Notes: generated from the sequence alone by a model not told the origin. A stretch of DNA of 64,000 bases from Barthelona sp. PCE (GCA_040285745.1 JAUFOR010000008.1:1612001-1676000), one strand, 5' to 3'. Shown: positions 16,301 to 25,342, counted from the first letter of the stretch. Made by a program: numbers and translations.

Positions 16301-19025
16301 ATCGCTCGACGAGGGTACGTAGGATAGCGTGGAATTTGTATATTTCGCGGGTTTCACCGAGCACCTCATACACTTCGTTCCATCTGATTGGCGAACCGTC
16401 CAGTTCTCCAAGAGGTGTCCAGGGATTCCTCAACGTTTGAAGTTCACTGATAAACGATGCGCGATCACTCTGCTTGGTCATCCATTTGTGTCCGTGAACG
16501 CCGAGCACCTTGAGGTTGGGTAGAGCGTTGACAATTGTGATTATCTCGTCCTTGCGGAGAAGGTTTGAGCGTAGATCGAGGATTTCAAGGTTCTGAAGAT
16601 TTGTAATAGAAGAATTCCTGAGGGTTTTGAGTGAGTTACCAGCAAGGTAAAGCTCGGTCAGCTCAGCATACTCTGTAAAGTTAACGTACTTGAGATTGCA
16701 TCCAGTGAGATCGAGAACTGTATCTTCTAATCGCTGCTGCACCAAACAGGAAAATTTAAACTCTTCAAGGTCACGGGAGTTGCCATTGTTGCGCATGAAA
16801 AGCTGTACACGCTCATCAACAGAGATCATGTTATCGACATACATCAGTTTAAAGCTCTGGACGTGCATGGGAAGGTTCTGTACGATGATACCACGCACCT
16901 GCTCGTTGAATCCATGGTTAAAACGAAGCGCAATGGCAGTGAGGTCTGGTAGGCCCATTATATAGTCCACAACGGTCGGGATACCGATAGTCTCAATGTT
17001 GATCTGGTTGTGTGACAGGTCCAAGCGCTGTACGGTCTGCGGTATGTCAGGGAGAGTCGTCAGCTTGTTATTGGCGAGGTTCGCAATACGAAGGTTGACG
17101 TACGGTGCAAGGTCTATATTCTCTAGCTGCAGACCATAACAGTTAATAGAACGAACCTCCTCATCCTCGAACTGACTCTCTTCGTATTCAGGATCAAAGT
17201 TAAATGCACCGTCAAGTCCATAGAAACAAGCAAGCCTCAGCTTGAACTCATCAGAAGCGTCTGTGAGATCACGCTCAATAGGGGCGATCTTCATACCATC
17301 GAGGAACGCAAGACGGGGCAAGTTAGCTGCGACGATGGACTTACGATACTGTGGATCCTTCTTCTGCTGTTCATCAGCAACGAGGTTTAATGAAACGAGA
17401 GCTTGAAGATGTTCCATTTGCGTTTTGAGATAATTGAAGTCAATCTTGTTGTTCTGCAGGTCAAGATACTCCAGTGCAGTTAGCGACTCAAGACCCTTGA
17501 CATAAGCCAGACTATTACCGTGCAAATCTAGATAGACGATTGAGGCCATGTTGGTTACATCTGCATACGGTACGCGCATATCGCGGATGACGACGCTCTT
17601 GAGACCAGCCATAAAGGAAGTATCAAGAAGTTGACGATGTCCAACAGCTTGGATCATAGCCATGTTCCAAATCTTGATCCACTTATCCTCCTTCGCAATT
17701 TGCGCCATGTGAATGGCACGCATATAATCAGCATGTGTAATTACATTACCATCAACCTTCTGCAGACCAGGAAGGTCATTTGTACCGGGAAGATGGCCTG
17801 TTGACATCAACAGTTGAGGAAGATAGGCTTGGTTGGAAACTGGGTTGTTACGGAGATCAACCTCCTTGAGGGAGGGGCAGAATGAAAAAACCGCAATAAA
17901 ATCCAAGGTTGCGAGTCTGTTACCAACCAAAACAACAGAAGTCAAGAGATCCAGGTGCTCAAGACCGCAGCCTTGCACTGTTGTTAGGTAGTTTCCACTC
18001 AGGTCAAGATGTTTCAGACTTGCAAAGTTACGAACGTGGAATTGGGTTAAACCAGCGTTTTTAATTTCGATTTTCTGAATCAGAGCAGGTTGCCAGAATT
18101 TCATCTTTGCAATCTCGGGCAGTGTCATAACACACTTATCCCATACACCGATGGGTCCTTCTACTCGATCCATCATGGTTGTCGTCTGTCCGTTTAAGAA
18201 ACGGAGTGTTGGGCAAATCCTTACAAACTGCGGCGTTGCTTGAATCGGGTTGTTTCTGATGTCAAGGAACTCAATGGGGCAGTTCTGTAGCAGGAGAGAT
18301 AGCATTCTTGCGTTTGTTATTCTGTTGCTCGTAACATCGACATAACGAACATTGAACCAGCGGCCTACGGGAAGCCCCTGGAGACCACAGTCACGAAGAA
18401 TGAGGACTTCGATGTTTGGGCAAGCAACGATAGCTTCAACCATTTTCTTCTTTAATTCTTCGCCCGAAATTGCTACGTATTTAATGTTAACATAGTTCTC
18501 AGGGGTGAGATGGATGAGAGCAGAGCCGCTGGTGACTTTCTCCTCATCTTCATATTCGGTTTCAGAACGAAGAGGTCCAAGCCCACGGGAAAAAATTGCT
18601 GGAAGCCAATCTTGTGCTTTAATTGCATCTCTTGCCTCTTCGAAACGATCTTGATTGAATTCAGCCGGATACACACCTCTAATGTCGGTTTCAAAATCAG
18701 GATTCAAAGGTTTGGGATACTCTTCACCTTTTCCTGGCACAACAGGAGGAAGTTCGAAGAGCTTGTTACCGTCAGATGGCGGTGGGCGATTTGAGAGACG
18801 GGAAACAAACTTAGGAGCATTAAGTTGCATTTGTTGCTGTTCAGCAGCTGCACGTTGTGCGGCTTCGCGTTGCAGAATCATTTGCTGGTGCTGTATTGCT
18901 TGCATGTTTGGCATTGATTGAGGCATTGGTTGCTGCTGAAAGCCAGACATTCTATTTGGGTTTGCATACCCTTGTGTGGGAACCGAATTGCGGTACCCAG
19001 CTTGGGGCGCGCTGTTTCTAAACAT
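13335..19025 (-). CDS. Giant leucine-rich-repeat protein with multi-pass (TRP-like) membrane module
   Basis: A 1896-residue protein. Residues 1-75 are Gln/Pro/Met-rich low complexity without a signal peptide. About residues 150-1330 contain many leucine-rich repeats (for example LTALEYLDLQNNKID, LEILDLRSNLLRKDEI, LKVLDLSHNAIKNPE). About residues 1350-1785 hold roughly nine hydrophobic helices. Two landmarks recur in multi-pass modules of large protist surface proteins: the first helix region with a WP motif (TLIWPGVPDVF) and a late block YRYYKVIQMLEKFFLMVG followed by ISRPFSDSSENVMD. That module resembles TRP/polycystin-type channels in layout only. The C-terminal 110 residues are Ser/Lys-rich and cytosolic. 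Lack of a signal peptide suggests the LRR domain faces the cytosol. No kinase or cyclase domain is present. Confidence 0.8.
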   Translation of the reverse strand: MFRNSAPQAGYRNSVPTQGYANPNRMSGFQQQPMPQSMPNMQAIQHQQMILQREAAQRAAAEQQQMQLNAPKFVSRLSNRPPPSDGNKLFELPPVVPGKGEEYPKPLNPDFETDIRGVYPAEFNQDRFEEARDAIKAQDWLPAIFSRGLGPLRSETEYEDEEKVTSGSALIHLTPENYVNIKYVAISGEELKKKMVEAIVACPNIEVLILRDCGLQGLPVGRWFNVRYVDVTSNRITNARMLSLLLQNCPIEFLDIRNNPIQATPQFVRICPTLRFLNGQTTTMMDRVEGPIGVWDKCVMTLPEIAKMKFWQPALIQKIEIKNAGLTQFHVRNFASLKHLDLSGNYLTTVQGCGLEHLDLLTSVVLVGNRLATLDFIAVFSFCPSLKEVDLRNNPVSNQAYLPQLLMSTGHLPGTNDLPGLQKVDGNVITHADYMRAIHMAQIAKEDKWIKIWNMAMIQAVGHRQLLDTSFMAGLKSVVIRDMRVPYADVTNMASIVYLDLHGNSLAYVKGLESLTALEYLDLQNNKIDFNYLKTQMEHLQALVSLNLVADEQQKKDPQYRKSIVAANLPRLAFLDGMKIAPIERDLTDASDEFKLRLACFYGLDGAFNFDPEYEESQFEDEEVRSINCYGLQLENIDLAPYVNLRIANLANNKLTTLPDIPQTVQRLDLSHNQINIETIGIPTVVDYIMGLPDLTAIALRFNHGFNEQVRGIIVQNLPMHVQSFKLMYVDNMISVDERVQLFMRNNGNSRDLEEFKFSCLVQQRLEDTVLDLTGCNLKYVNFTEYAELTELYLAGNSLKTLRNSSITNLQNLEILDLRSNLLRKDEIITIVNALPNLKVLGVHGHKWMTKQSDRASFISELQTLRNPWTPLGELDGSPIRWNEVYEVLGETREIYKFHAILRTLVERSGLSRNDIVNLRKMSLAKVNLKRIDFQYFKSMESLTIMGNQITDEAILNANIEKCENLKVLDLSHNAIKNPETFSKIVDLVPSLQSIIVAGNPGADRKKIIGCSERMLSIDCKLSRVDNKPITQRERLTALEDHSGRQEAVNKLHFLILCKHQGYNETTTSITLRNQKIRSIAGIERFPMLQSLDVSNNKIYNVPQTIVECRDLVFLSIANNNIIEPMQNFRVLAYCHNLQELRVKNCAEDAFQKPEDYIESMGLFLRGLNIIDGFRNPYAIDKHEFLAVEYLQHFEGVECGRNNITSIDLNKDCIEPLHFVACLRALSHLPVKHLIFADSWNSIDSVRFMLLYMCKSLQTLNGKTVTDDERMNAIAVSSRLKTDCGLSFLERPPLLTEADYEYLDEDQIKARKDAIELEDFEMFEAPEYADILTIPQARADGSVLTKWEIFTTFYQIFFLLAALGPTLIWPGVPDVFNTILKAVSIDFSDIVSGSELINYAKYFGVLLGILFFYFFYLTNPKQQKWHKRYYHRFCSHICFTLFLFLICVLIGGVFAYVADTELITKLQNADFSGEGVDTLFQFLLPTFLAFLAYWMFAFYFHKKINTESFWFQFLKLKKRAALFWITTLYLPVIKTLLGAFKCVEQSGKYVIESFPTQNCGRAVDEYSVFQWVCLVGAGVTAFALPIFFSALIRRGVNDVDENYGIKKKLKDIKALRKKSKGKEGKKDVRQAEVDFRKLWSDAVREFSTAQSYLYSNYRRSYRYYKVIQMLEKFFLMVGTIFAFSTRGKTSIAFLVIAFYFLIALISRPFSDSSENVMDVIARLANFIAITLIASLSMSDEVKEALKLDKYITTMPTETQIGEWSVYCFLFATVIHILVGIRYVFQSRKQLRMLRKRYAELSKKTAFATQNTASKANISRQMSKFEQMQKSVSQSNLKTLARSSSKANVGKKPEESKPSETAHVEELQEVHQMSSAKEEERPPQSASSARHVRVVVE

Positions 19026-19489
19026 GGGTGATGTTAAAGATCAAATATATCTTAAAAAAGGGATTGAAAAAATAATACAAATGGTTTTTTTTGGGTTTTC
19101 AGATATGGATAGCATATTGTGGGTATAAATTTGCGTACCAAGGGGTTTATACCTTCATTCTATACTCTTAACGGTGATTTTGAGGCATACATATTTAGCG
19201 GTGATTTTCATTCTGATTTTTTGGGTTTGACAGTTAACAAACAAGCACAAGAATTGATATTACCCCATAACATGATAGTATAATCTATGTATAGCTTGTT
19301 TGAGTAGAGAAATTCTGTTTTTTATTGAGAATTCGATAGGAGTCTTGATGGAGCACATTGATAAGTTAAAAAGAACACTTTATTAATGAGATGTATTTTC
19401 TTATTGAGGCGGAGTCGATTATTTCACCTCTTTCACAAAAATCATTTAATTTATATTTTTTTGCTTCTGCATAACCAAAATACACACAT
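19026..19489. other. Divergent intergenic region
   Basis: 464 bp between the divergent LRR-membrane and YEATS genes. AT-rich, with no supported gene, RNA or repeat; presumably both promoters. T-rich stretches precede the YEATS start. Confidence 0.4.
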
Positions 19490-20014
19490 ATGCAACAGAT
19501 TGACGTTATACAGCGAACAATAGAGTTTGGAAACAGAGTTGAATTATGTCAACAAGCCCCACCAGGCAAAGATCCAGCATTCACATGGTATCGGTGGACG
19601 ATTTTCTTCAGGGCAGCTGATGGCAAACCTCTTCGATTTGTAGAGCGTGTTACTTTTAAGCTTCATGAATCAATGACAAATTCTAGGCGTACAGTATCTG
19701 CAGAACCATTTGAGGTAAGCGAATACGGATGGGGAACGTTCCAGATTGAAGTAACAGTGAAAATATCCAGTATGGGTAATTTAAAATTTGTTTTACCATT
19801 ACGCTTTCCTCATCAAACTGTACCTGGGAAGACTTTCGAGTATAAAACCATGGACATGGTGTATTTTGAGGGTCTTACTGCATCACAGGCAGCGTTGTAT
19901 GGGGATGCAAAAGATTTCAAGCCTGAAATACCTGTTCAAGAACTCTCAGATTGGACAGAGCGTTTAAATGAAATCGAAAACACTCTAATGGATGAGTTAG
20001 ATATATATGGATGA
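19490..20014 (+). CDS. YAF9: YEATS-domain protein, Yaf9/GAS41 type
   Basis: Chromatin reader of acylated histone lysines. In other eukaryotes Yaf9/GAS41 is shared by the NuA4 acetyltransferase and SWR1 remodelling complexes. The YEATS fold covers about residues 10-130: the W-x-IFFRAADGKPL strand, FVERVTFKLHESM with the hallmark LHES, AEPFEVSEYGWGTFQIEV with the hallmark GWG, and the KFVLPLRFPH strand. A short C-terminal helix (DWTERLNEIENTLMDEL) takes the place of the Yaf9/GAS41 coiled coil used for complex assembly. The 174-residue length is a little short for GAS41 (about 227). The ATG is the first in frame, preceded by a pyrimidine-rich stretch and ACCAAAATACACAC. Confidence 0.92.
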   Translation: MQQIDVIQRTIEFGNRVELCQQAPPGKDPAFTWYRWTIFFRAADGKPLRFVERVTFKLHESMTNSRRTVSAEPFEVSEYGWGTFQIEVTVKISSMGNLKFVLPLRFPHQTVPGKTFEYKTMDMVYFEGLTASQAALYGDAKDFKPEIPVQELSDWTERLNEIENTLMDELDIYG

Positions 20015-20180
20015 GGATGGTTTTTTCACTGGAAAGCAGTGTTTGTAGTTTGATAATGTGTGAAGATGTTGCTGAGTACGACTATCATGTTTGTATCTAC
20101 CCATTACATCTTTTATTAACGAAATAGTGATAGGATCGAAGTCATAAATTGTCAATAAAAAAATTGTTTGTTACGCATTT

Positions 20181-20191
20181 TTTCAACCATT
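20181..20191 (+). promoter_or_regulatory. Possible initiator-like motif
   Basis: TTTCAACCATT immediately upstream of the TRAPPC6 ATG; one of a recurring set of pyrimidine-CAAC blocks 14-27 bp before start codons. Function inferred. Confidence 0.3.
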
Positions 20192-20201
20192 ACACATTAA
20201 T

Positions 20202-20705
20202 ATGGAAGACGAAGTAGCAGCAAATCTGTTCTATCAGATGTATTTCACAATGATGAAGTCATTTATTGAGGAATGTGAGGAAGCAGAAAGTGAGGAAGCC
20301 TTTGAGAGTTTAAAAGGGACATTACAAACAATGGGAGAACAAGTGGGTCGTAAACTGATCGAAAAGCACACATATAGAGCCTTTAAGCTGCATGGATTTG
20401 ATGACAGGAAAAAGTTCTTTACACAAACATTTTATAAGAGCGTATTTAACTCCTCTATTGTTTCAGAGCTGAGTGGAGATACCTTCTTCTTCACAGACTT
20501 AAACTTTCCCATTCTTCAAAAGTTTATACAAGCTGACGGTGTTGTTGTAGAGTCTCAGACTATTGTTCTTATGTATTTGGAGTATTTTCTGGGCATAATG
20601 AAAGGCGCCTTAGTGGGTTTAGGGTTCAATATCGGTACATATAACGTACATATTGATCATCAAGGTGATGTTGCAATTGTTTTTTCATTTCAGATTAAGC
20701 CTTAG
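20202..20705 (+). CDS. TRS33: TRAPP subunit TRAPPC6/Trs33
   Basis: Core subunit of the TRAPP tethering/Rab-GEF complex acting in ER-Golgi and Golgi traffic. Matches to the Bet3/Trs33 fold: MGEQVGRKLIEK near residues 45-56 (family MGxxVGxxLIE), a helix KKFFTQTFYKSVFNS, the hydrophobic strand TFFFTDLNFPIL, and the conserved helix YLEYFLGIMKGALVGLGF followed by a final strand pair. The length of 167 is typical of Trs33/TRAPPC6. The Bet3 palmitoylated cysteine motif is absent, favouring Trs33 over Bet3. A TTTCAACCATT block lies 12-22 bp upstream of the ATG. Confidence 0.85.
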   Translation: MEDEVAANLFYQMYFTMMKSFIEECEEAESEEAFESLKGTLQTMGEQVGRKLIEKHTYRAFKLHGFDDRKKFFTQTFYKSVFNSSIVSELSGDTFFFTDLNFPILQKFIQADGVVVESQTIVLMYLEYFLGIMKGALVGLGFNIGTYNVHIDHQGDVAIVFSFQIKP

Positions 20706-20968
20706 TTTTTTTGTTTACATATACATAAAATGTAGATTATTCGTTGAAAGAAGAAAAGAGAAGATGTGTTACCTTTTTGGAAGTAAATTTTTGGAATTGG
20801 AAGTGCAGGTTTGCATATTTTAATATTCTTGCATATTTTTCTCTTATGTGGGATAGATATGTTATCGAAAAACCGATTTAGATTGTTTTCATCATGGTAC
20901 ACTCTTCAGCACAAGTGTAAACAATTTTATCATTCTTTCACGGCTTTAGTACCATTATTACTAACGCC

Positions 20969-22237
20969 ATGAACTCTATAGGTGGTAATAGGGGCGGAGG
21001 TCGTTCCAAAAATTCTAGTAAGAGTAGAAGCAACAACAAGAATCGTAATAATAAGGACAGACGATCAAAGGGTAATAGCGGAGGCAAAGACCGGCGGCAG
21101 AACCAGGGTGGTTCTCGACAGGGTGCAAATGCACCACGAGTAGTCACAGACGATCTTGAAACAGCTGTAACATGTATTTCATATGATCCCAGCGATCACA
21201 GCAACTGCCTAATGTGTTTGAAATCAGGAGAAGCTGCTCTTTTTAATGGAAAACAGCTAAAACAGATGCCTTTTAAAGGTAAAAGGATAGGTTCTACTGA
21301 TGATTTTCCTACATCATGTACCATGATTTCCACATTAGAAGACTTCGATAAGGGGTTCGGAGTCTTCGGCCTCACATCAGGAGAACTCGTGTCGGTAGAT
21401 ATATCGGATGGAACGTTTATGAAACAGCAGGTTCACGAAGATATGATTTCATCAATCCAGTCATGCATTTACAACGGTGAAACATGCATATTCACGGCGT
21501 CTCACGATGGTCGGATTGGATTCTGGTCATTTGGTGGTGATGAATGGCAACCTGTGTTTGATGACGATGGGCCTGTTTATCTAGAACCGGATTTCCCTGT
21601 ATATTGTATGGAACTGCTCATGGACTCCAACAGCGGAGAGCTGCAGTATCTGATTTGTGCGGGCCAAGGGTGTGGATGCACCGTCTTCAACGAATCATTT
21701 GACAGTCTAGATGTTGAGCTAGATTTACAAGTGCAGCCAACAGCAATGTCTTGCTTTTTTTATCAAGGGATGCCTGCGTTTGCAGTTGCTGATCTAAAGG
21801 GCAACTTCAACGTTGTTGTTCTGGATGATGATGAGCCATACGTTGGAAAGCACAAACACGACAGTAGAAGAAATGCAAAATCCTTCCCCATCGCGTCAGT
21901 ATGCGGTATGTGCGGCACTGACAACGATGTTGGCAGCATAGTTACTGTATGCGGTCCACAGATGAAGACGACACAGTTTTATTACGAAGAGGGAAGCGTG
22001 GAGTTCAAAGATGGCCCAATAGCCCATTTGAGCGTGGATGAAACAAAGGTATTCGGGCAGGTGATGCGTACGCAACACTATAATATGATAGATAAGAGAA
22101 CCAAGTTCATTTATGCAATTTTGAGTGTTTGCCCAAGGGACAGTTACAGTAAGGCATTACGAGATTTAAGGAGCGACAGAGATGTCGACCTTTCTGACCA
22201 ACCCCATGCAATTATGTCAGCCAGGCTTAGTTTGTGA
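20969..22237 (+). CDS. WD40-repeat protein with basic Gly/Asn-rich N-terminus
   Basis: A 422-residue protein. Residues 1-55 are low-complexity Gly/Asn/Ser/Lys/Arg (GGNRGGGRSKNSSK), RGG-like and possibly RNA-binding. The rest is a WD40-type propeller: TAVTCISYDPSDHSNCLMCL, VHEDMISSIQSCIYNGETCI and FTASHDGRIGFWSF are the clearest blades. Rae1/Gle2 and other seven-blade adaptors are candidates, but none of their diagnostic motifs is plain. No signal peptide or membrane span. It ends 15 bp before the stop of the convergent secreted-protein gene, with AATAAA just after the stop. Confidence 0.75.
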   Translation: MNSIGGNRGGGRSKNSSKSRSNNKNRNNKDRRSKGNSGGKDRRQNQGGSRQGANAPRVVTDDLETAVTCISYDPSDHSNCLMCLKSGEAALFNGKQLKQMPFKGKRIGSTDDFPTSCTMISTLEDFDKGFGVFGLTSGELVSVDISDGTFMKQQVHEDMISSIQSCIYNGETCIFTASHDGRIGFWSFGGDEWQPVFDDDGPVYLEPDFPVYCMELLMDSNSGELQYLICAGQGCGCTVFNESFDSLDVELDLQVQPTAMSCFFYQGMPAFAVADLKGNFNVVVLDDDEPYVGKHKHDSRRNAKSFPIASVCGMCGTDNDVGSIVTVCGPQMKTTQFYYEEGSVEFKDGPIAHLSVDETKVFGQVMRTQHYNMIDKRTKFIYAILSVCPRDSYSKALRDLRSDRDVDLSDQPHAIMSARLSL

Positions 22238-22252
22238 ATGAAATAAAAATTA

Positions 22253-23821
22253 TTAGTACTTCATTGGTAAGGTTACAAAAAGATTGCTTGATTTATGATT
22301 GTTTCCGCTTTCATAGAAGTGGGACCGCGATGCTTTGTATTTATGCGCTCTTGCATTGGCAGGATCATGCAAAATACTATAATAAGCAGAAAAAAGATCA
22401 TGAAAGACACTCAACATCTCGAGATTCATGTGGCTATCATTAGAGTCGTTGTTCCAGTAGTTGTTCCGCGACACTGTCTCCAATCCAGCAAAACGAATCT
22501 TTGTATTCGGTTCAACAGTTGTCAACAAATCATTCACGGCTCTTTCTAAGTTCTTGGTGATAAAGTATTGCCCAAAGCTGGGGTGAGGTTTCTTCTCGTT
22601 TTTAGGATCTCCCATTACAAGGACGGGTATCTTGCTGTGATGCAAGAGTTTCGCGACAGAACTGTGTATGAATCCATACTTGAGCGATGGCTCCGACCGT
22701 GTCATGATCTCCCATCCACCTGTTGTGAACAGAACCATCCGGTATCCCCTGTAGTCGGGCCAGTCGATGCCGTTGTAATACGTAGGGGGGACCCATTTGT
22801 GCTTGATAGATAGTTGTCTATTATTTGCCTTGCGGAAAAATGTTTTTTCGTTGAAAGGCGGCTGCTCTATTGGGCAGTGCTCGAGTTTCACGGTAGAGAT
22901 ATCAAGCTTCTTTCCAGCATAAGTGTAACCGTATTCAAAGTTATACCTTTGTAGATGATAACCTAAGAACTGTCTCCCATGGGATGGAGCTCTGTAAAAG
23001 AGACTTCCTTCACTCATGAGGGCCTGTGGAACACGGCATCGGTCTTTTCTGTTGAATAATTGCAGACGCTTTTCCAAAAGATGGGGTTTGATAATATTAT
23101 AGCACTTCTTGCCCTTACCATCCATATTTAGATAGTTTTTAAACAAACGGCGTTCTGAATCAAAGTCGAAAGAGGTTGTGAACGTTGAATATACTGACGT
23201 GTCAAAGGAAATCTGCTTAGAGGTACAAACTGGCGCTTTGAGAATATTGTTAGGATCCATGCAAGTATCAATTTTTTGATTTTTAACATTAATGTTCACA
23301 ACATGCCATGAACCCCATCTGAACTTTTCGTTAAGCCTGAAGGTTTCCCTAAACTTAGTTATAGGTGTAGACCTACAAGATATGAATGGGTGTTTGCTCT
23401 TTCGCTCACAGCGGCCCTCAGTAATTGTAAAACTATGACAAAATGGGTGACCAACTCGAAATCGAAGCTCGTAATCTCCATGTGATTGAGGATAGCATGT
23501 TATATCATAGCGTTCCTTGAAGGAGTCGGCATGGACGAGACATCCACTTTCATCAACACCTTCTTTGTGAATGAGGTATACTTCTAGTTCATCTGGCTTT
23601 TGCGAATTAGGAAGTGGTATGTGGAAGACAGAAGGTTCTCCACAGTGCAAAACAACGTTCTTAACGTTTTTGAAGTGGTTATCACCAAGTAAAATGGATT
23701 CTTTTGGTGGGTACGCACAAACTGCATTAGGTGGTCGTGCAATCGGGGGTCTTGGGTAATAGTATGCCCCAAAAACCCCATATAAGCCCAGTATTATCAA
23801 AAAGAAGGTGATAAACTTCAT
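22253..23821 (-). CDS. Secreted protein, possibly NXPE/PC-esterase-like (SGNH fold)
   Basis: A 522-residue protein with a clear signal peptide (KFITFFLIILGLYGVFGA) and about twelve cysteines, so it is secreted or lumenal. Residues about 40-140 look like an Ig/filamin-like beta domain (GDYELRFRVGHPFCHSF). The C-terminal half has an alternating strand-helix layout: YRGYRMVLFTTGGWEIM, then IPVLVMGDP, then KIRFAGLETVSRNNYWN and SNDSHMNLEM. This order loosely parallels NXPE and PC-esterase SGNH proteins (a 'no-function-known glow' strand followed by a late Asp-x-x-His), but the GDS nucleophile block is not evident. I offer that family only as a possibility. No membrane span after the signal peptide. 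Confidence 0.72.
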   Translation of the reverse strand: MKFITFFLIILGLYGVFGAYYYPRPPIARPPNAVCAYPPKESILLGDNHFKNVKNVVLHCGEPSVFHIPLPNSQKPDELEVYLIHKEGVDESGCLVHADSFKERYDITCYPQSHGDYELRFRVGHPFCHSFTITEGRCERKSKHPFISCRSTPITKFRETFRLNEKFRWGSWHVVNINVKNQKIDTCMDPNNILKAPVCTSKQISFDTSVYSTFTTSFDFDSERRLFKNYLNMDGKGKKCYNIIKPHLLEKRLQLFNRKDRCRVPQALMSEGSLFYRAPSHGRQFLGYHLQRYNFEYGYTYAGKKLDISTVKLEHCPIEQPPFNEKTFFRKANNRQLSIKHKWVPPTYYNGIDWPDYRGYRMVLFTTGGWEIMTRSEPSLKYGFIHSSVAKLLHHSKIPVLVMGDPKNEKKPHPSFGQYFITKNLERAVNDLLTTVEPNTKIRFAGLETVSRNNYWNNDSNDSHMNLEMLSVFHDLFSAYYSILHDPANARAHKYKASRSHFYESGNNHKSSNLFVTLPMKY

Positions 23822-24394
23822 AACAAATTTTTACAACGTGTTTTACAGGAATCATATAATTTTTACAGGACATATTTGATTATTTTCTATATTTGAATGT
23901 TTTTTACGTACAAAAAATGATTTAAGCTTTTTGCAAAATGCTGGAAGAGAAAATCACAGTTAGTCAACTACATTACATTTTTCTTGCTAGCAACAGATCT
24001 ATATTGGAATTTATCATAGAAAACATTGTTTTATTATTGTACAATTATACTAGAAGCAACCTGCATATTTGGTATCAACTTTCCTTTTGTGATGATAGGA
24101 ATTTTCGTTGTTTACTGCTTATATTGTTGCGTTTAAAGCGTTTTGTAACATTGAAGAACTGATATAAGCATCTTTCTTGCTTAATGAATATTTCAGCTCC
24201 TAGAAGTTGTAGCTCCAAATTAGTTCGTTAAAGATCACGTTTTCAGAATAAATCAGCGTATTTGGTGAAAGAATAGTACTGCGGTGAGATAGAGTATTCC
24301 TTATTGTTGTTAATTCTTTTTAATCCTTATTTTTACGTTTTATTACAACGTATTCAAATCAGGGTTTTCTTTTTCATACATATTTACATAGTTT
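23822..24394. other. Divergent intergenic region
   Basis: 573 bp, strongly AT-rich, between the divergent secreted-protein and TFIIB genes. A 74-codon frame at 23938-24162 exists but has AT-rich, non-coding-like composition. No RNA gene or repeat seen. Confidence 0.4.
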
Positions 24395-25342
24395 ATGAGT
24401 ACCAGAATCACTAAGAAGTGTAAATGTGGTGCTACAAGCTGGATGAAGCATGATGGGTATATCATATGCAGTGTGTGCTCTGTAGCTGACCGTTTATTGC
24501 TGCATGAGGGCGAAGAGTTCCAATCGTTTGACGATTCAAGTGAGAATCAACGTGTTGACGCATTTACAGGAGGACGCTCGACAGCAACCATCACTCTAAG
24601 CCACAAGGGAAGGCCCACGGTGCTGCATCTTAAGATGGACGGCCAGACGAACGAGATCAGAGCTGATACAAATCAGCTAAAGAGCTACATAATGGGCCTT
24701 ATGAATGAAATGAAGATTTTTGAGTTCCGTACAGAGATATCCAGTGACACACTCTTTTACTACTCGCGCAAGAAGAGCTGGTCCGGGCACGGAAGATTCC
24801 GAATTATTACATTATGTTTCTACTTTGCATGTCATAACAACAACGTTGTTATCAGCAGAAATGAGGTTTTACATGTAGCATTTCGGTATCTAAAGGACTT
24901 TGACCGTCCCAATGACCTTCTAACATTCAACCAAAGAGAACACATCTTTAATAACAGTTATAAGACTGTTTCTTCTGTGTTGATGAAGAATAACATTGAT
25001 TATACTGAGTACAAGCGTCCGGAGGACTACATGTCTCGCCTTGTTTTCCGTTTACGCGTGGAAGACGGTGAAAATCTAATTATCCTTGGTAAAGCACTTG
25101 CTATTATGTGTAGAAAGGCTGAGAGGGATTCAACGCCAAAGTCCATTACAATTGCTGCAACAGCGCTCTCTGTGGCCATCAGGATGTTGGAGGTCGACAG
25201 AAGTATCACAGACGTGTACCAAGTGACAGCGGTTACAGAAGGAACAATGCGATCAAAGATTCCAACATTGATTGCATATATAGACAGGCACAAGGGGGAG
25301 CTGCCCGACTTTGTGACAGCAGAGATGATGGTTGGCATTTAG
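24395..25342 (+). CDS. TFIIB-family transcription factor
   Basis: A 315-residue protein with the two-part layout of TFIIB/Brf. An N-terminal zinc ribbon (C9, C11, C25, C28) is followed by a short linker and two cyclin-like helical repeats, about residues 95-195 (for example HGRFRIITLCFYFACHNNNV) and 200-300 (for example ITIAATALSVAIRMLEVDR). The second repeat has the conserved TxxT/SxxIP pattern in VTEGTMRSKIPTLI. The length fits TFIIB; Brf1 would have a long C-terminal extension. Odd: the first ribbon pair is CKC rather than CxxC. It recruits RNA polymerase II to promoters in the nucleus. The start is the first ATG, 52 bp before the next in-frame Met region. Confidence 0.78.
   Translation: MSTRITKKCKCGATSWMKHDGYIICSVCSVADRLLLHEGEEFQSFDDSSENQRVDAFTGGRSTATITLSHKGRPTVLHLKMDGQTNEIRADTNQLKSYIMGLMNEMKIFEFRTEISSDTLFYYSRKKSWSGHGRFRIITLCFYFACHNNNVVISRNEVLHVAFRYLKDFDRPNDLLTFNQREHIFNNSYKTVSSVLMKNNIDYTEYKRPEDYMSRLVFRLRVEDGENLIILGKALAIMCRKAERDSTPKSITIAATALSVAIRMLEVDRSITDVYQVTAVTEGTMRSKIPTLIAYIDRHKGELPDFVTAEMMVGI

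Noticed and set aside
13625-16965. Many frames of 60-140 codons opposite or out of phase with the LRR-membrane gene.
   Set aside because: All are shadows of the 5.7-kb reading frame, which has a continuous recognisable repeat and membrane structure.
20702-20902. A 66-codon minus-strand frame after TRAPPC6.
   Set aside because: Low complexity, Lys/Ile/Asn-rich as expected from AT-rich spacer; no support.
23938-24162. A 74-codon ATG frame in the gap before TFIIB.
   Set aside because: Composition is as AT-rich as the surrounding non-coding DNA, with no recognisable motif and no similarity to neighbours' codon use.
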